Assembly: GCA_011192125.1 (NCBI GenBank)
Contig: DUEL01000034.1
Span: forward strand, 1-59,240
Origin: Thermoflexia bacterium
GTDB lineage: Bacteria; Chloroflexota; Anaerolineae; B4-G1; DUEL01
Length of the DNA stretch: 59,240 bases
Direction: 5' to 3'
The position numbers and the translations under genes are program-made. Every line of letters begins with the position of its first letter. The first letter of the stretch is position 1. This document shows positions 40,693 to 49,948 of the stretch, one piece after another. Under the pieces are notes generated by a model. That model saw only the letters and a list, made by a program, of their open reading frames with translations, did no database searches and was not told the origin of the DNA.

Positions 40693-41846
40693 TAGAGGGG
40701 GTATTTGAGGCCGGTGCCGGTGTTGAAGAGGACGACCCGCTCGTCGGGCCTGATCCACCCCTGATCCAGCAGCACCTCCAGCGCGGCCACGGTCGCTCCC
40801 CCTTCGGGGCAGGCGAAGATCCCCTCCAGACGGGCCATCCGGCGCTGTCCCTCCAGCAGCGCCTCGTCGGAGACGGCGACGGCGGTGCCGCCGCTCTCCC
40901 GCAGGGCGCGGAGGATGAGAAAGTCGCCCACGGCGGCCGGGACCCGCAGCCCGGCGGCGACGGTGTGGGCGTCCCTCCACGGCTCGGCGAACTCCGCCCC
41001 GGCGTGGAAGGCGCGGACGATGGGGGCGCACCCCGTTGGCTGCACCGCAACCATCCGGGGCCTGCGCTCGCCGATCCATCCCAGTTCGCCCAACTCCTGA
41101 AACGCCTTCCACATCCCGATCAAGCCGGTCCCCCCGCCGGTGGGGTAGATGATCACGTCGGGCAGATCCCACTCGAACTGCTCGGCCAACTCGTACCCCA
41201 TCGTCTTCTTCCCCTCCAACCGGTACGGCTCCTTGAGGGTGGAGACGTCGAACCAGCCTCCCCGTTCCGCCGCCCGCCGGGCCTCCCGCCCGCAGTCGGT
41301 GATCAGACCGTCCACCAGCACCACCTCCGCCCCCAGCGCCCGACACTCCAGGAGGAAGGGGGCCGGGACGTCGCGGGGCATGTAGACGTGAGCCTTCATC
41401 CCCGCCCGCGCCGCGTAGGCGGCCATCGCCCCGGCCGCGTTGCCCGCCGAAGGGATCACGACCTCCTGTACGCCCAGTTCAGAGGCACGGGAGATCGCCG
41501 CCGAAAGCCCACGGGCCTTGAAGGACCCCGTGGGGTTGAGGCTTTCGTCCTTGATGTAGAGGTGGCTCATCCCCAGCGCCTCCCCCAGCCGCCGGGCGGG
41601 GGTCAGCGGGGTGAGACCCTCCCCCAGGCTGACGACGTTCTCCGGCTTCCGGACCGGCAGCAGGGCGCGATACCGCCACATCGTTGGCTCGTCGGTGAGG
41701 GCCGCCTCCCGACCCAGGGCGCGGACCGAAGCCAGGTCATACCGGGCCAGGAGCGGGCGGGCGCAGTCGGGGCAGAGCCGCTGGAGCCGATCGGCGTCGA
41801 AGGTACGACCGCAAAGAGAGCACTCCAGGTGGGTCAAGTGCGACAT
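40692..41846 (-). CDS. thrC: Threonine synthase
   Basis: 384 residues, PLP fold type II. An N-terminal zinc-ribbon-like C9xxC12/C25xxC28 precedes the catalytic domain; the PLP lysine is K110 in NPTGSFKARG, and TGGGTGLIGMWKA is the phosphate loop. It converts O-phosphohomoserine to threonine. The ATG 41846 lies three bases after the stop of the YjbQ gene, with GGAGAAG upstream. The zinc ribbon is common in bacterial and plant-type ThrC. A related PLP lyase cannot be fully excluded. Confidence 0.9.
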   Translation of the reverse strand: MSHLTHLECSLCGRTFDADRLQRLCPDCARPLLARYDLASVRALGREAALTDEPTMWRYRALLPVRKPENVVSLGEGLTPLTPARRLGEALGMSHLYIKDESLNPTGSFKARGLSAAISRASELGVQEVVIPSAGNAAGAMAAYAARAGMKAHVYMPRDVPAPFLLECRALGAEVVLVDGLITDCGREARRAAERGGWFDVSTLKEPYRLEGKKTMGYELAEQFEWDLPDVIIYPTGGGTGLIGMWKAFQELGELGWIGERRPRMVAVQPTGCAPIVRAFHAGAEFAEPWRDAHTVAAGLRVPAAVGDFLILRALRESGGTAVAVSDEALLEGQRRMARLEGIFACPEGGATVAALEVLLDQGWIRPDERVVLFNTGTGLKYPL

Positions 41847-41848
41847 CG

Positions 41849-42268
41849 CTACTTCTCCCCGATGATCTGGACCACCAGCCGCCGTGAGCGGGGGCGGGTG
41901 TCGAAATCGCAGAAGACGATCTGCTGCCAGGTGCCCAGCGTCAGCCGCCCGTCGACGAACGGCACGGTGAGGGAAGGGCCGATCAGGGCCGCCCGGATGT
42001 GGGAATGACCGTTGTCGTCCCCCCAGCGCAGGTGGTGCCGATACTCCCGGTTGGGTGGGACCGTCTCGTCCAGCACCTGCTGCAGGTCGGCGATGACGCC
42101 GCTTTCGTACTCGATCGTGGTCAGCCCCCCGGTCGATCCGGGGCAAAACAGAGCGACGATCCCAGCCCGCAGGCCCGACTCCCGCACCAGATGGGCCACC
42201 TCGCCGGTGATGTCGACCACGTCGGTGTGCCCCCGGGTGCTTAGGTGTAGTTCTCTGGTGATGACCAT
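41849..42268 (-). CDS. YjbQ-family protein (UPF0047)
   Basis: 139 residues. The YjbQ pattern is clear: TGEVAHLVRESGLRAGIVALF, CPGSTGGLTTIEYESG and HSHIRAALIGPSLTVPF, ending in GTWQQIVFCDFDTRPR. The family has conserved histidines and an acidic site; thiamine-phosphate synthase activity has been reported for some members, but the cellular role is unsettled. ATG 42268 follows GGAGGGAGGT. It is the first gene of a two-gene unit with thrC, from a promoter at 42318-42346. Confidence 0.9.
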   Translation of the reverse strand: MVITRELHLSTRGHTDVVDITGEVAHLVRESGLRAGIVALFCPGSTGGLTTIEYESGVIADLQQVLDETVPPNREYRHHLRWGDDNGHSHIRAALIGPSLTVPFVDGRLTLGTWQQIVFCDFDTRPRSRRLVVQIIGEK

Positions 42269-42317
42269 ACCTCCCTCCAGACTGCTGACTCCAAACCTTG
42301 AACCTTTACCTGCTCCG

Positions 42318-42346
42318 ACTATAACACGAACAGCCCTCGGTTTCAA
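42318..42346 (-). promoter_or_regulatory. Promoter for the yjbQ-thrC unit
   Basis: Minus-strand TTGAAA (42346-42341), 17-bp spacer, TATAGT (42323-42318) preceded by TGT (extended -10). The predicted leader is about 43 nt. Confidence 0.6.
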
Positions 42347-42351
42347 ACCGC

Positions 42352-42379
42352 TGGACATCCCGTTCAAGTCTGCTATAAT
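42352..42379 (+). promoter_or_regulatory. Promoter for the cupin epimerase-like gene
   Basis: TGGACA (42352-42357), 16-bp spacer, extended -10 TGCTATAAT (TATAAT at 42374-42379). It diverges from the yjbQ promoter, with only about 5 bp between the -35 boxes. Confidence 0.75.
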
Positions 42380-42414
42380 CCCCCATACTGCCGATCCTGT
42401 GAGGAGGCCGATTA

Positions 42415-42873
42415 ATGATCCACGGAGTCGAGATCAAGGAGCTGGTCACCCATACCGACGAGCGAGGGTTCTTTCGGGAGATCCTCCGCGCCAGCGACCC
42501 CATCTTCGCCGAGGGGTTCGCCCAGTGGAGCCACACAGTGAGCCACACGGGGGTCGCCAAGGCGTGGCACGTCCACCAACGTCAGACCGACTGGTGGTAC
42601 GTCGCTTGTGGGGTGATCAAGGCTGCCCTCTACGACACCCGTCCCGACTCCCCCACCTGTGGAGAATTGATGGAACTCCTGATGGGAGACGGGCATCCGC
42701 CCGTCGTGTTGAAGATCCCACCCGGCGTGGCCCACGGTTATCGAGTCCTTGAGGGACCGGCTCATGTCTTTTACATTACCTCTCAGGAATACGACGGAAC
42801 CGACGAAGGCCGCATCCCCCACGACGACCCGGAGATCGGATACGACTGGACAAAGGGACCGGAGATCAAATAA
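42415..42873 (+). CDS. RmlC-like cupin (dTDP-dehydrorhamnose epimerase family)
   Basis: 152 residues, cupin fold. ELVTHTDERGFFREILRASD at the start and QWSHTVSHTGVAKAWHVH match RmlC-family 3,5-epimerases, with KIPPGVAHGYRVLEG as the second cupin motif. It is shorter than RmlC (about 180). A nucleotide-sugar epimerase role is plausible, but no other rhamnose genes are adjacent. GAGGAGG precedes ATG 42415, and a good promoter lies just upstream. Confidence 0.85.
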   Translation: MIHGVEIKELVTHTDERGFFREILRASDPIFAEGFAQWSHTVSHTGVAKAWHVHQRQTDWWYVACGVIKAALYDTRPDSPTCGELMELLMGDGHPPVVLKIPPGVAHGYRVLEGPAHVFYITSQEYDGTDEGRIPHDDPEIGYDWTKGPEIK

Positions 42874-42922
42874 GGCAGGGGGCAAGAGACAAGTCAGGTA
42901 GCGGGATGCAGGCGGCGGGGTG

Positions 42923-42984
42923 GGCGGCCTGTTCCTAGTCAGGAGGGTTTATGAACATTACGCGCTTGTAGTACGCAGGCCGCC
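42923..42984 (+). promoter_or_regulatory. Inverted repeat enclosing a possible 6-codon leader ORF
   Basis: GGCGGCCT (42923-42930) and AGGCCGCC (42977-42984) flank a ribosome-site-like AGGAGGGTTT followed by ATG at 42951 and an in-frame TAG (42969-42971), encoding M-N-I-T-R-L. This lies 69 bp before the next gene. It may be an upstream leader peptide or chance. Confidence 0.3.
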
Positions 42985-43039
42985 GATCGTATAGCGGTCC
43001 TGAGAGGAGTTCCGAAACAAAATCTAAAGGAGGATAACC

Positions 43040-43537
43040 GTGGGTTTTAATTTTACCGAGCTTGAGGCCGGAGAGAGAATCGTGCTGGGGCCCGTCACAA
43101 CGACCAAGACGACCAGCGTCAGCGGTGGCGTTGGTCCGGATCAGAAAAGCCTCTCCCGCACCAGCGGGCGCACGGTCGGCGTGACGACGCAGCGAGTGAT
43201 CATTGAGGACCTCAAAACGCCGGAGGGGACGCAGATCATACCCAACGTAGACGTACAGAAGGTCTTCATCAAGCGCCAGCAGCAGAAAGGGCAGGCAAGC
43301 CTGACGCTCCTCAAAGTGCAGACCGCTGGCGGTCCGGCGGTCAAACTGGATATAAGAGGGTTGCCCTCTCAGTCCGAAACGATCGTCCGAGAGATATTCC
43401 CGAACGCGTCCATCGTTGAGGTCAAGGGCAGCAAGACCCTTCTTATCATCGCTATCGTGCTCGGAGCGCTCGTGTTCTTCGCGTGCGTACTTCCTCTGCT
43501 CCTGGGCCTCCTTGCTAACCTTCTCGGAGGTGGTTAA
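43040..43537 (+). CDS. Unrecognised tail-anchored membrane protein
   Basis: 165 residues. A soluble N-terminal part of about 130 residues, rich in Thr/Ser and beta-like, with segments GRTVGVTTQRVIIEDLKTP and GTQIIPNVDVQKVFIKR that recall PH-like or bacterial membrane-associated domains, is followed by one hydrophobic helix (TLLIIAIVLGALVFFACVLP) and a glycine-rich end. GTG 43040 has AAAGGAGG upstream. No conserved catalytic residues are recognised and neighbours give no hint. It is likely anchored in the membrane by its C-terminus. Confidence 0.75.
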   Translation: MGFNFTELEAGERIVLGPVTTTKTTSVSGGVGPDQKSLSRTSGRTVGVTTQRVIIEDLKTPEGTQIIPNVDVQKVFIKRQQQKGQASLTLLKVQTAGGPAVKLDIRGLPSQSETIVREIFPNASIVEVKGSKTLLIIAIVLGALVFFACVLPLLLGLLANLLGGG

Positions 43538-43607
43538 GGGGGTATATGGTCGCAATACCTGACCTGTATGGCCCTACTGCTCAGTCCGTGGTCGATGGGA
43601 GGAAGCG

Positions 43608-45026
<1,419 letters not shown>

Positions 45027-45050
45027 AGGGCAGTCCCAAGAGAAAAAAAC

Positions 45051-45087
45051 AAACCGGCACGGGGGCAATTCCCGTGCCGGTTTTTTT
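45051..45087 (+). terminator. Strong intrinsic terminator
   Basis: AAACCGGCACGGG (45051-45063) and CCCGTGCCGGTTT (45071-45083) form a 13-bp perfect stem followed by T7. An A run precedes it, so it may work in both directions. Confidence 0.95.
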
Positions 45088-45104
45088 GCGACTCACGGCA
45101 TCCG

Positions 45105-45148
45105 ACGGCAGCCTACACGGTCCAGCAGCCATCAGGGGCTGCCGTTTT
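45105..45148. terminator. Second hairpin between convergent genes
   Basis: ACGGCAGCC (45105-45113) pairs with GGCTGCCGT (45137-45145) over a 23-nt loop, followed by TTT. It abuts the stop codon of the SDR gene and may be a back-up terminator for the aldolase transcript. Confidence 0.5.
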
Positions 45149-45938
45149 ACATTACTCCCCGATACATACCGCCATCCACCAGCAGGCTCACGCCGGTGAT
45201 GTAGGACGCGGCTGGGGAGGCGAGGAAGGCCACAGCGCGGGCCAATTCCTCCGGCATCCCCATCCGCCCCATCGGAATCGCCGCCGTGATCCTCGCTGCC
45301 TCTTCCTCCGGCGTTGTGCCGTTCCGCGCCGCCCGATCCTGCAACAGCTGCTCCACCCGCTCTGTACGGGTCCATCCCGGGCAGACGGCGTTGACCCGGA
45401 TGCCATCGGGGGCCAGTTCGTCCGCCAGCGTCTTCACCAGGCCGATCACTGCCAGCCGGATACTGTTGGAGAGAAGCAGGTTGGGGAGAGGCTGCTTCAC
45501 CGAGATAGAGGTCATCGCCATGATGGAGCCACCACCCTGCTTCCGCATTGCCGGAACGACGCTGTAGCAGAGACGGACCGCGCTCATCAGCGTCAGCCGG
45601 ACCGCCGCCTCCCAGTCGGCAGGGGTGAGGTCGAGGAACCGACCCGGCGGAGGCCCACCGGCGTTGGTCACCAGGACATCGATCCGCCCGAACCGATCCA
45701 GCACGGCTTCCACCAACCGATCGACGTCCTCCGGCACCGAAACATCGGCCGGGATGGCCAGGACCTCGGCACCGGTGGCCTCACGGATCTCCTCGGCGGT
45801 CGCCTGCAGTGGGCCTTCCTTCCGGGCACAGATGGCGACCGAGGCCTCCTCCTCCGCCAGTTGCAGCGCCACGGCCCGGCCCAGCCCCCGGCTGGCAGCC
45901 GTGACCAGCGCGACCTTGCCCTTCAATCCCAGGTCCAT
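45147..45938 (-). CDS. Short-chain dehydrogenase/reductase lacking the YxxxK motif
   Basis: 263 residues, SDR fold: cofactor motif TAASRGLGRAVALQLAEE, NAGGPPPGRF (NNAG equivalent) and a C-terminal GVSLLVDGGM. At the expected YxxxK position the sequence reads KQPLPNLLLSNSIRLAV, with neither Tyr nor Lys. Related bacterial SDRs annotated as 3-oxoacyl-ACP reductases share this NLLLSN form (from memory), so the true reaction is uncertain. It starts at ATG 45938. The following FHA genes are upstream on the same strand with a 22-bp gap. Confidence 0.85.
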   Translation of the reverse strand: MDLGLKGKVALVTAASRGLGRAVALQLAEEEASVAICARKEGPLQATAEEIREATGAEVLAIPADVSVPEDVDRLVEAVLDRFGRIDVLVTNAGGPPPGRFLDLTPADWEAAVRLTLMSAVRLCYSVVPAMRKQGGGSIMAMTSISVKQPLPNLLLSNSIRLAVIGLVKTLADELAPDGIRVNAVCPGWTRTERVEQLLQDRAARNGTTPEEEAARITAAIPMGRMGMPEELARAVAFLASPAASYITGVSLLVDGGMYRGVM

Positions 45939-45960
45939 CCCCTCACCCCCTGACCTCAGG

Positions 45961-46404
45961 CTACCCTTCCATCTCCTCCAATCGCAGGACCACCCGCCCC
46001 ACGCCGATCAGGTCGCCAGTGGAGACGACGGTCGGTCGCGTCACCGGCTCACCGTTCAGGGTGGTCCCGTTTCGGCTCCCCAAATCCTCCAGCCACCAGT
46101 GCCCATCCCGCCAAGAGAGAAGCGCGTGGTGGGCAGACACGTAGGGGTCGGCCAGAGAGACCTTGTTGGAGGGCGCGCGTCCCAGCGAGGTCACATCCTG
46201 GAGCGGGAACGCCGTCCCCACCTCCAGGTCCGTCTCTCCGGCCTCTACTACCACCAGCCGTCCGGCCGGTCGGGGGCGACCCTTCCACGCCGCCCGTCGC
46301 AGGTCCTGCCAGAGGACCCACGCCACAGCGATCAGAAACGCGTAGAGAAGAGCGGCGAGTACGAGTCGCAGAGCGAGTAACACCCCCTCCAACGTCGACC
46401 TCAC
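45961..46404 (-). CDS. Membrane-anchored FHA-domain protein
   Basis: 147 residues: an N-terminal membrane helix (about 8-35) and a forkhead-associated domain (TSLGRAPSNKVSLADPYVSA with phosphothreonine-binding Arg/Ser/His; GSRNGTTLNG). It resembles FhaB/FipA-type proteins that bind Thr-phosphorylated partners of cell-wall and division kinases. The GTG at 46404 overlaps the upstream FhaA-like gene as GTGA, so the pair is coupled. No Ser/Thr kinase or phosphatase gene is in the window. Confidence 0.88.
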   Translation of the reverse strand: MRSTLEGVLLALRLVLAALLYAFLIAVAWVLWQDLRRAAWKGRPRPAGRLVVVEAGETDLEVGTAFPLQDVTSLGRAPSNKVSLADPYVSAHHALLSWRDGHWWLEDLGSRNGTTLNGEPVTRPTVVSTGDLIGVGRVVLRLEEMEG

Positions 46405-47192
46405 TCTTCTTCCAGCGCCGGCGTGTCCTCACCATCGGGGGAAGGCGGCGTGGGGAGAGGATTCTCGCCGTAGATCACCTCCACCCCGGCGAAAGAGAGG
46501 ACGTCGCCAGGCTGCAGCACGCACTCCTGGATCGAGTAACCGTTGACCGTCGTCCCTCCGGAACTACCCAGGTCGTACAGGACATATCGACCGAACCGGC
46601 GGCGGAGCTGGGCGTGATGCCGCGAGACGCGGGGGTCTTCCAGGATAATGTCGTTATCCAGCGCCCGACCGATGTTCACCACCGGCTCCGTCAGTTCCAC
46701 GTGCCGTTCTCCCTCGATGATCAGGAACGGTCGGCCCTGGGGCCCCCCCTCGGCGGCGGAGCGGACCGCCTCCTGGTCCTCCTCCGTCATCTCGCGAGTA
46801 GCGTCGGTTGCCTCCCCCCCGGCGGGCTGCCATCGGGCCTCGACGCGGACCGAACGGGGGGGAACCTCCACCAGGGGCTCCACCGCCACCACCGGCGTCC
46901 CGACGAGCGTCAGCCCAGCCTCCTGGGCCAGACGGGCCACGTGTTCGGCTAAATCCTCAGCCAGGGAGGGCCGACGAGCGATGAGAAGCCCGAAGTCTTT
47001 CGGGTGGAGATAGATCCAGTAATGGGTCGGTGCCAGGGACGTTCCATCCGGCGCGCGGACCTGGTGGTCCTCCATCGCGCGGGCCAGGTGCGTGGCAACC
47101 TCCAGGGGATGGAGGTACCCGGCGAAGAGCCGGGCGAACGTCCCTTCCACCAATCGCTCCGCCAGCGCCTCGAAGCGGTCGATGCGGTTCAT
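46401..47192 (-). CDS. FhaA-like protein (DUF3662 plus FHA)
   Basis: 263 residues. The N-terminal 120 (NRIDRFEALAERLVEGTFAR, LHPLEVATHLARAMEDHQ, PTHYWIYLHPKDF) are the DUF3662 domain; the C-terminal FHA domain has NIGRALDNDIILEDPRVSRHHAQL and GSSGGTTVNGY. In actinobacteria FhaA works with kinase PknB and the cell-wall machinery; an analogous role is inferred. ATG 47192 is chosen at the start of the conserved domain. It precedes the FhaB-like gene with a 4-bp overlap. Confidence 0.88.
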   Translation of the reverse strand: MNRIDRFEALAERLVEGTFARLFAGYLHPLEVATHLARAMEDHQVRAPDGTSLAPTHYWIYLHPKDFGLLIARRPSLAEDLAEHVARLAQEAGLTLVGTPVVAVEPLVEVPPRSVRVEARWQPAGGEATDATREMTEEDQEAVRSAAEGGPQGRPFLIIEGERHVELTEPVVNIGRALDNDIILEDPRVSRHHAQLRRRFGRYVLYDLGSSGGTTVNGYSIQECVLQPGDVLSFAGVEVIYGENPLPTPPSPDGEDTPALEEE

Positions 47193-47245
47193 AGCGGGGG
47201 GGATTATATCCCGGGAGGGAGGAGAGGACAAGTTAAGACAGCCCC

Positions 47246-48928
47246 TCACGGCCACACCGGCTTCAGCCGCTCCAGGTTGCCCGGCCCCGGATACCACGGC
47301 GGGCAGGTGTCGGTGACCATACACGGGTCCCGCAGCACCGACTGGATCTCGATTACCGGCACCGGCACCGCGTCCCCCGTGTGTGTGTACTGATGGCCTG
47401 GGCACCACGGACCCTCACCGATGGTCGTCACCGCGTAGGAGGTGTAGTACCAGGTGGGGCTGCCGTAGTCCCGCAGGTCGATGGGGTACCACCCCTCGAA
47501 GTGGCGCACCCAGTCGTACACCACCTGCCGCTGCTTCCCCCACCACTCCGTCTGCGGGTCGTTATACACCCCCACGCAGATCCCCTCCGGCGGATCCCCA
47601 CAACTCCGCCACTCCACGTCCGGGTACTGCGAGGGGTCGAAGTCGGTGCACTGGCACTCGCTCCATTCCGTCCCCACTCGCTCGTACCGCTCGTACTCCA
47701 CCGCCCACTCCGCCGCCCAGGTGGTGTAGACCCGCACCTGGTAGGCGGGCATGTCCCACGTGTCGGGGACCTGCTCGCAGCAGCCCGTGCTCCGCTGCGC
47801 CGGACCACACACCTCCTCCGGCGGCAGGAACCTCGGCCCGTTGTGGGGCTTGCCCCAGGAGGAGGTCTCGTAGATGTGGGTCACCTCGTTGGCCCAGCAC
47901 ACCTCATCCTGGATCCGCCCGTATCCGTAGTCCTCTCCGACGTTCCACTCCCGCTCGTCGAAGTCCCAGCAGACGGGCGGCACCCCTCCCAGGTCGTTGG
48001 GATGGGGCCGGTCGTTCCGCGCCCGCCGCCAGCGCAGGCCGATCCGGTAGTTGCGGATGTCCCCCGGCTGCGGCTCTTCCCCCTCCTCCCGCGTCGGGAA
48101 GGCAACGGCGTCGGACCAGCACCCCTCCTCGTTGCCCGGCCCGTGGGGGGCGCAGAGTTCCGGCGGGGTGAAGGAGGGATCGTCGAGGAGCGTCAGCCGC
48201 CCCGGCTCCCCCGAGTCGAACGGCTCCGGCAGGGGAGCGCCCATCGCCACCAGCCAGCGGGGGAAGGGCCACATCTTCACCCGATGGGGCGGCACGCGGG
48301 CGGAGACCCACAGGTAATAGCCCCAGTCGAAGCCTCGGCCTTCGTCGCCGGGGCAGTTGAAGGAGATCCCGTCACCGCCCGGTTCCGGCGTGCAGGGTGG
48401 CTCCGGTGCGTCTGGTTCGTTTGGCTCCGGTGGGCTTTCGCAGGTAGCGGCGTCGGCGATGCAGGACCAGGTGGCAAGCCACCGGTTGCCGTTCTCGTCG
48501 GTGACGACACAGAAGTTATCGGCATAGCCGGAGGGGCAGTGCGGCCAGGGGACGCAGGTATAGCAGACCATCCCTGGCTCCGGGGTGGGCTCGCCGCCTC
48601 CGCCGCCACCGCCCGGCGGTTCGGTCGGTTCCGGGGTGGGACCACCGCCGCCGCCCGGCGGCTCGGTGGGTTCCGGGGTGGGCTCGCCTCCGCCGCCACC
48701 CCCGCCGCCGGGGGGTTCCTCCGTCGGCGGTGCGCCGCCGCCGCACCAGGCGTCACAACGGGCCAGGCCATCTCGGATGGAACACGAGGAACACCCGGGA
48801 ATCCCACAAGCATTTCCACACGGTTGTTGGCGCAGTTTATCCGCCGTGGCAGGCATAGCCTTGAGCGACATTATGAGCAGAATGAGCAACACGGACGCGG
48901 TGAGGAGAAGCCACGTGCGTTTGTTCAT
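47246..48928 (-). CDS. Large cysteine-rich exported protein with Gly/Pro repeats
   Basis: 560 residues. A signal peptide (MNKRTWLLL start, hydrophobic core) is followed by a cysteine-rich segment, repeated EPTPEPTEPPGGGGG blocks (about 70-118), then a Trp/Tyr/Cys-rich body with many paired cysteines (for example CYTCVPWPHC, WSCIADAATC, CCEQVPDTW). It lies at the end of the Tad operon behind a membrane protein gene with a 10-bp gap, so it may be an adhesin-like pilus tip or surface protein (inference). No known domain was recognised. Confidence 0.75.
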   Translation of the reverse strand: MNKRTWLLLTASVLLILLIMSLKAMPATADKLRQQPCGNACGIPGCSSCSIRDGLARCDAWCGGGAPPTEEPPGGGGGGGGEPTPEPTEPPGGGGGPTPEPTEPPGGGGGGGEPTPEPGMVCYTCVPWPHCPSGYADNFCVVTDENGNRWLATWSCIADAATCESPPEPNEPDAPEPPCTPEPGGDGISFNCPGDEGRGFDWGYYLWVSARVPPHRVKMWPFPRWLVAMGAPLPEPFDSGEPGRLTLLDDPSFTPPELCAPHGPGNEEGCWSDAVAFPTREEGEEPQPGDIRNYRIGLRWRRARNDRPHPNDLGGVPPVCWDFDEREWNVGEDYGYGRIQDEVCWANEVTHIYETSSWGKPHNGPRFLPPEEVCGPAQRSTGCCEQVPDTWDMPAYQVRVYTTWAAEWAVEYERYERVGTEWSECQCTDFDPSQYPDVEWRSCGDPPEGICVGVYNDPQTEWWGKQRQVVYDWVRHFEGWYPIDLRDYGSPTWYYTSYAVTTIGEGPWCPGHQYTHTGDAVPVPVIEIQSVLRDPCMVTDTCPPWYPGPGNLERLKPVWP

Positions 48929-48938
48929 ATCTCCCTCC

Positions 48939-49688
48939 TCATTGGGGAGGAACGAAATCCAGGAACTCGTATCGCTTCCAATGACCGCTGGCTGGATCGT
49001 AGCGCATACGGATCAGCCCCAAGCCGCTGTTGTCACGATGCTCTTGGCTGATCAATTCACCGGTCCTCGGGTCGTACTGACTGACCACTCCGTTCTGACA
49101 CACGACACCAAGAGTACATTCTAAACCGTCAGGAGTGAAATCCTGAACCTGGAGAATGCAAACTTCCCATTCGGCGAAGAAGATAGGTTCCTCTCCGCTT
49201 CGCATTTTCTCTATCAGGCGGAGGGCACCTTCGAGTTCCGGTCCACTATTCCATTCACGTCGTGCTTCCTCAAGCGCGTCGTAGTCTGGCGGACGGGTAT
49301 CGACCAAGAAACGCCGACCTGCCTCGTAGTCGGCGTTGTATGCTTCCTTTACCATTTCAATGACCTCCTCCGGCGGCCACCAGTTGCCGTCCTCGTCCTG
49401 GGTCATCTCATCCGTCCACCAGGCGGGATGGGCCGGAACCGGGCCGGGGGTAGCCGTCGGTGTCGGTGTCGGTGGTATCGGCGTCGGGGAGGGCGGGAGG
49501 GTCGGCGTGGGTGTCCACCACGGCTCCCCGGAAGCGTGGCGGTTGCCAAAGGCCATCGCAGCGGCGACGATCCCCAGGACCACCACCAGCACGGCTACAC
49601 CGATGAAGAACCAGGCCAGCGGGGTCAGCCGCTTGTACCAGGGCCGCTTCTTGGGGGAAACGCGGAAGGTCGGCTTGTAGTCAGACAT
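48939..49688 (-). CDS. Bitopic membrane protein with Pro/Thr linker
   Basis: 249 residues. A basic cytoplasmic N-terminus (SDYKPTFRVSPKKRPWYKRL), one membrane helix (about 25-48), a TPTPTLPPSPTPIPPTPTPT-type linker and an external domain of about 150 residues with GNWWPPEEVIEMVKEAYNAD and a DSGLGLIRMRYDP-like end. The 8-bp overlap with the ribbon-helix-helix gene implies coupling. Its place beside Tad genes suggests a pilus-associated accessory protein, but no family was recognised. Confidence 0.7.
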   Translation of the reverse strand: MSDYKPTFRVSPKKRPWYKRLTPLAWFFIGVAVLVVVLGIVAAAMAFGNRHASGEPWWTPTPTLPPSPTPIPPTPTPTATPGPVPAHPAWWTDEMTQDEDGNWWPPEEVIEMVKEAYNADYEAGRRFLVDTRPPDYDALEEARREWNSGPELEGALRLIEKMRSGEEPIFFAEWEVCILQVQDFTPDGLECTLGVVCQNGVVSQYDPRTGELISQEHRDNSGLGLIRMRYDPASGHWKRYEFLDFVPPQ

Positions 49689-49902
49689 CTTCCTTCACCT
49701 CCTCAACGTTGAAGTCGGGCGATAGCACCACCTCCAGCCGTTCGGAAGCCGCCAACACGCGCAGGGCGAAGCGAATGGCAGCCGCATCGGTCTCCAACTG
49801 CCACCGCGAACGAATGGCACGAATGGCTGCGCGGTCCTCCTTGCCCAGCCAGACGGTGGTACGCCGCCTTTCTCCTTGACCGGGGACTTTGCGTTTGGGC
49901 AT
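49681..49902 (-). CDS. Ribbon-helix-helix DNA-binding protein
   Basis: 73 residues. A basic N-terminus (MPKRKVPGQGERRRTTVWLG, beta-strand) followed by two helices (EDRAAIRAIRSRWQL, DAAAIRFALRVLAASERL) fits the MetJ/Arc/CopG fold. Such proteins bind short palindromes as dimers. The ATG at 49902 lies only about three bases after the predicted transcription start, with a 22-bp palindrome overlapping the -10, so autoregulation is likely. It controls, at least, the operon with the two exported protein genes downstream (inference). Confidence 0.78.
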   Translation of the reverse strand: MPKRKVPGQGERRRTTVWLGKEDRAAIRAIRSRWQLETDAAAIRFALRVLAASERLEVVLSPDFNVEEVKEDV

Positions 49903-49911
49903 CGCGTCTAT

Positions 49912-49941
49912 AGTATAGCATAAATGCCATACTCTTGTCAA
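49912..49941 (-). promoter_or_regulatory. Promoter with overlapping palindromic operator
   Basis: Minus-strand TTGACA (49941-49936), 18-bp spacer, TATACT (49917-49912). The plus-strand palindrome AGTATAGCAT-AA-ATGCCATACT (49912-49933) has 9 of 10 positions matching and covers the -10 box, a typical site for a ribbon-helix-helix repressor. Confidence 0.7.
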
Positions 49942-49948
49942 GCCGACC

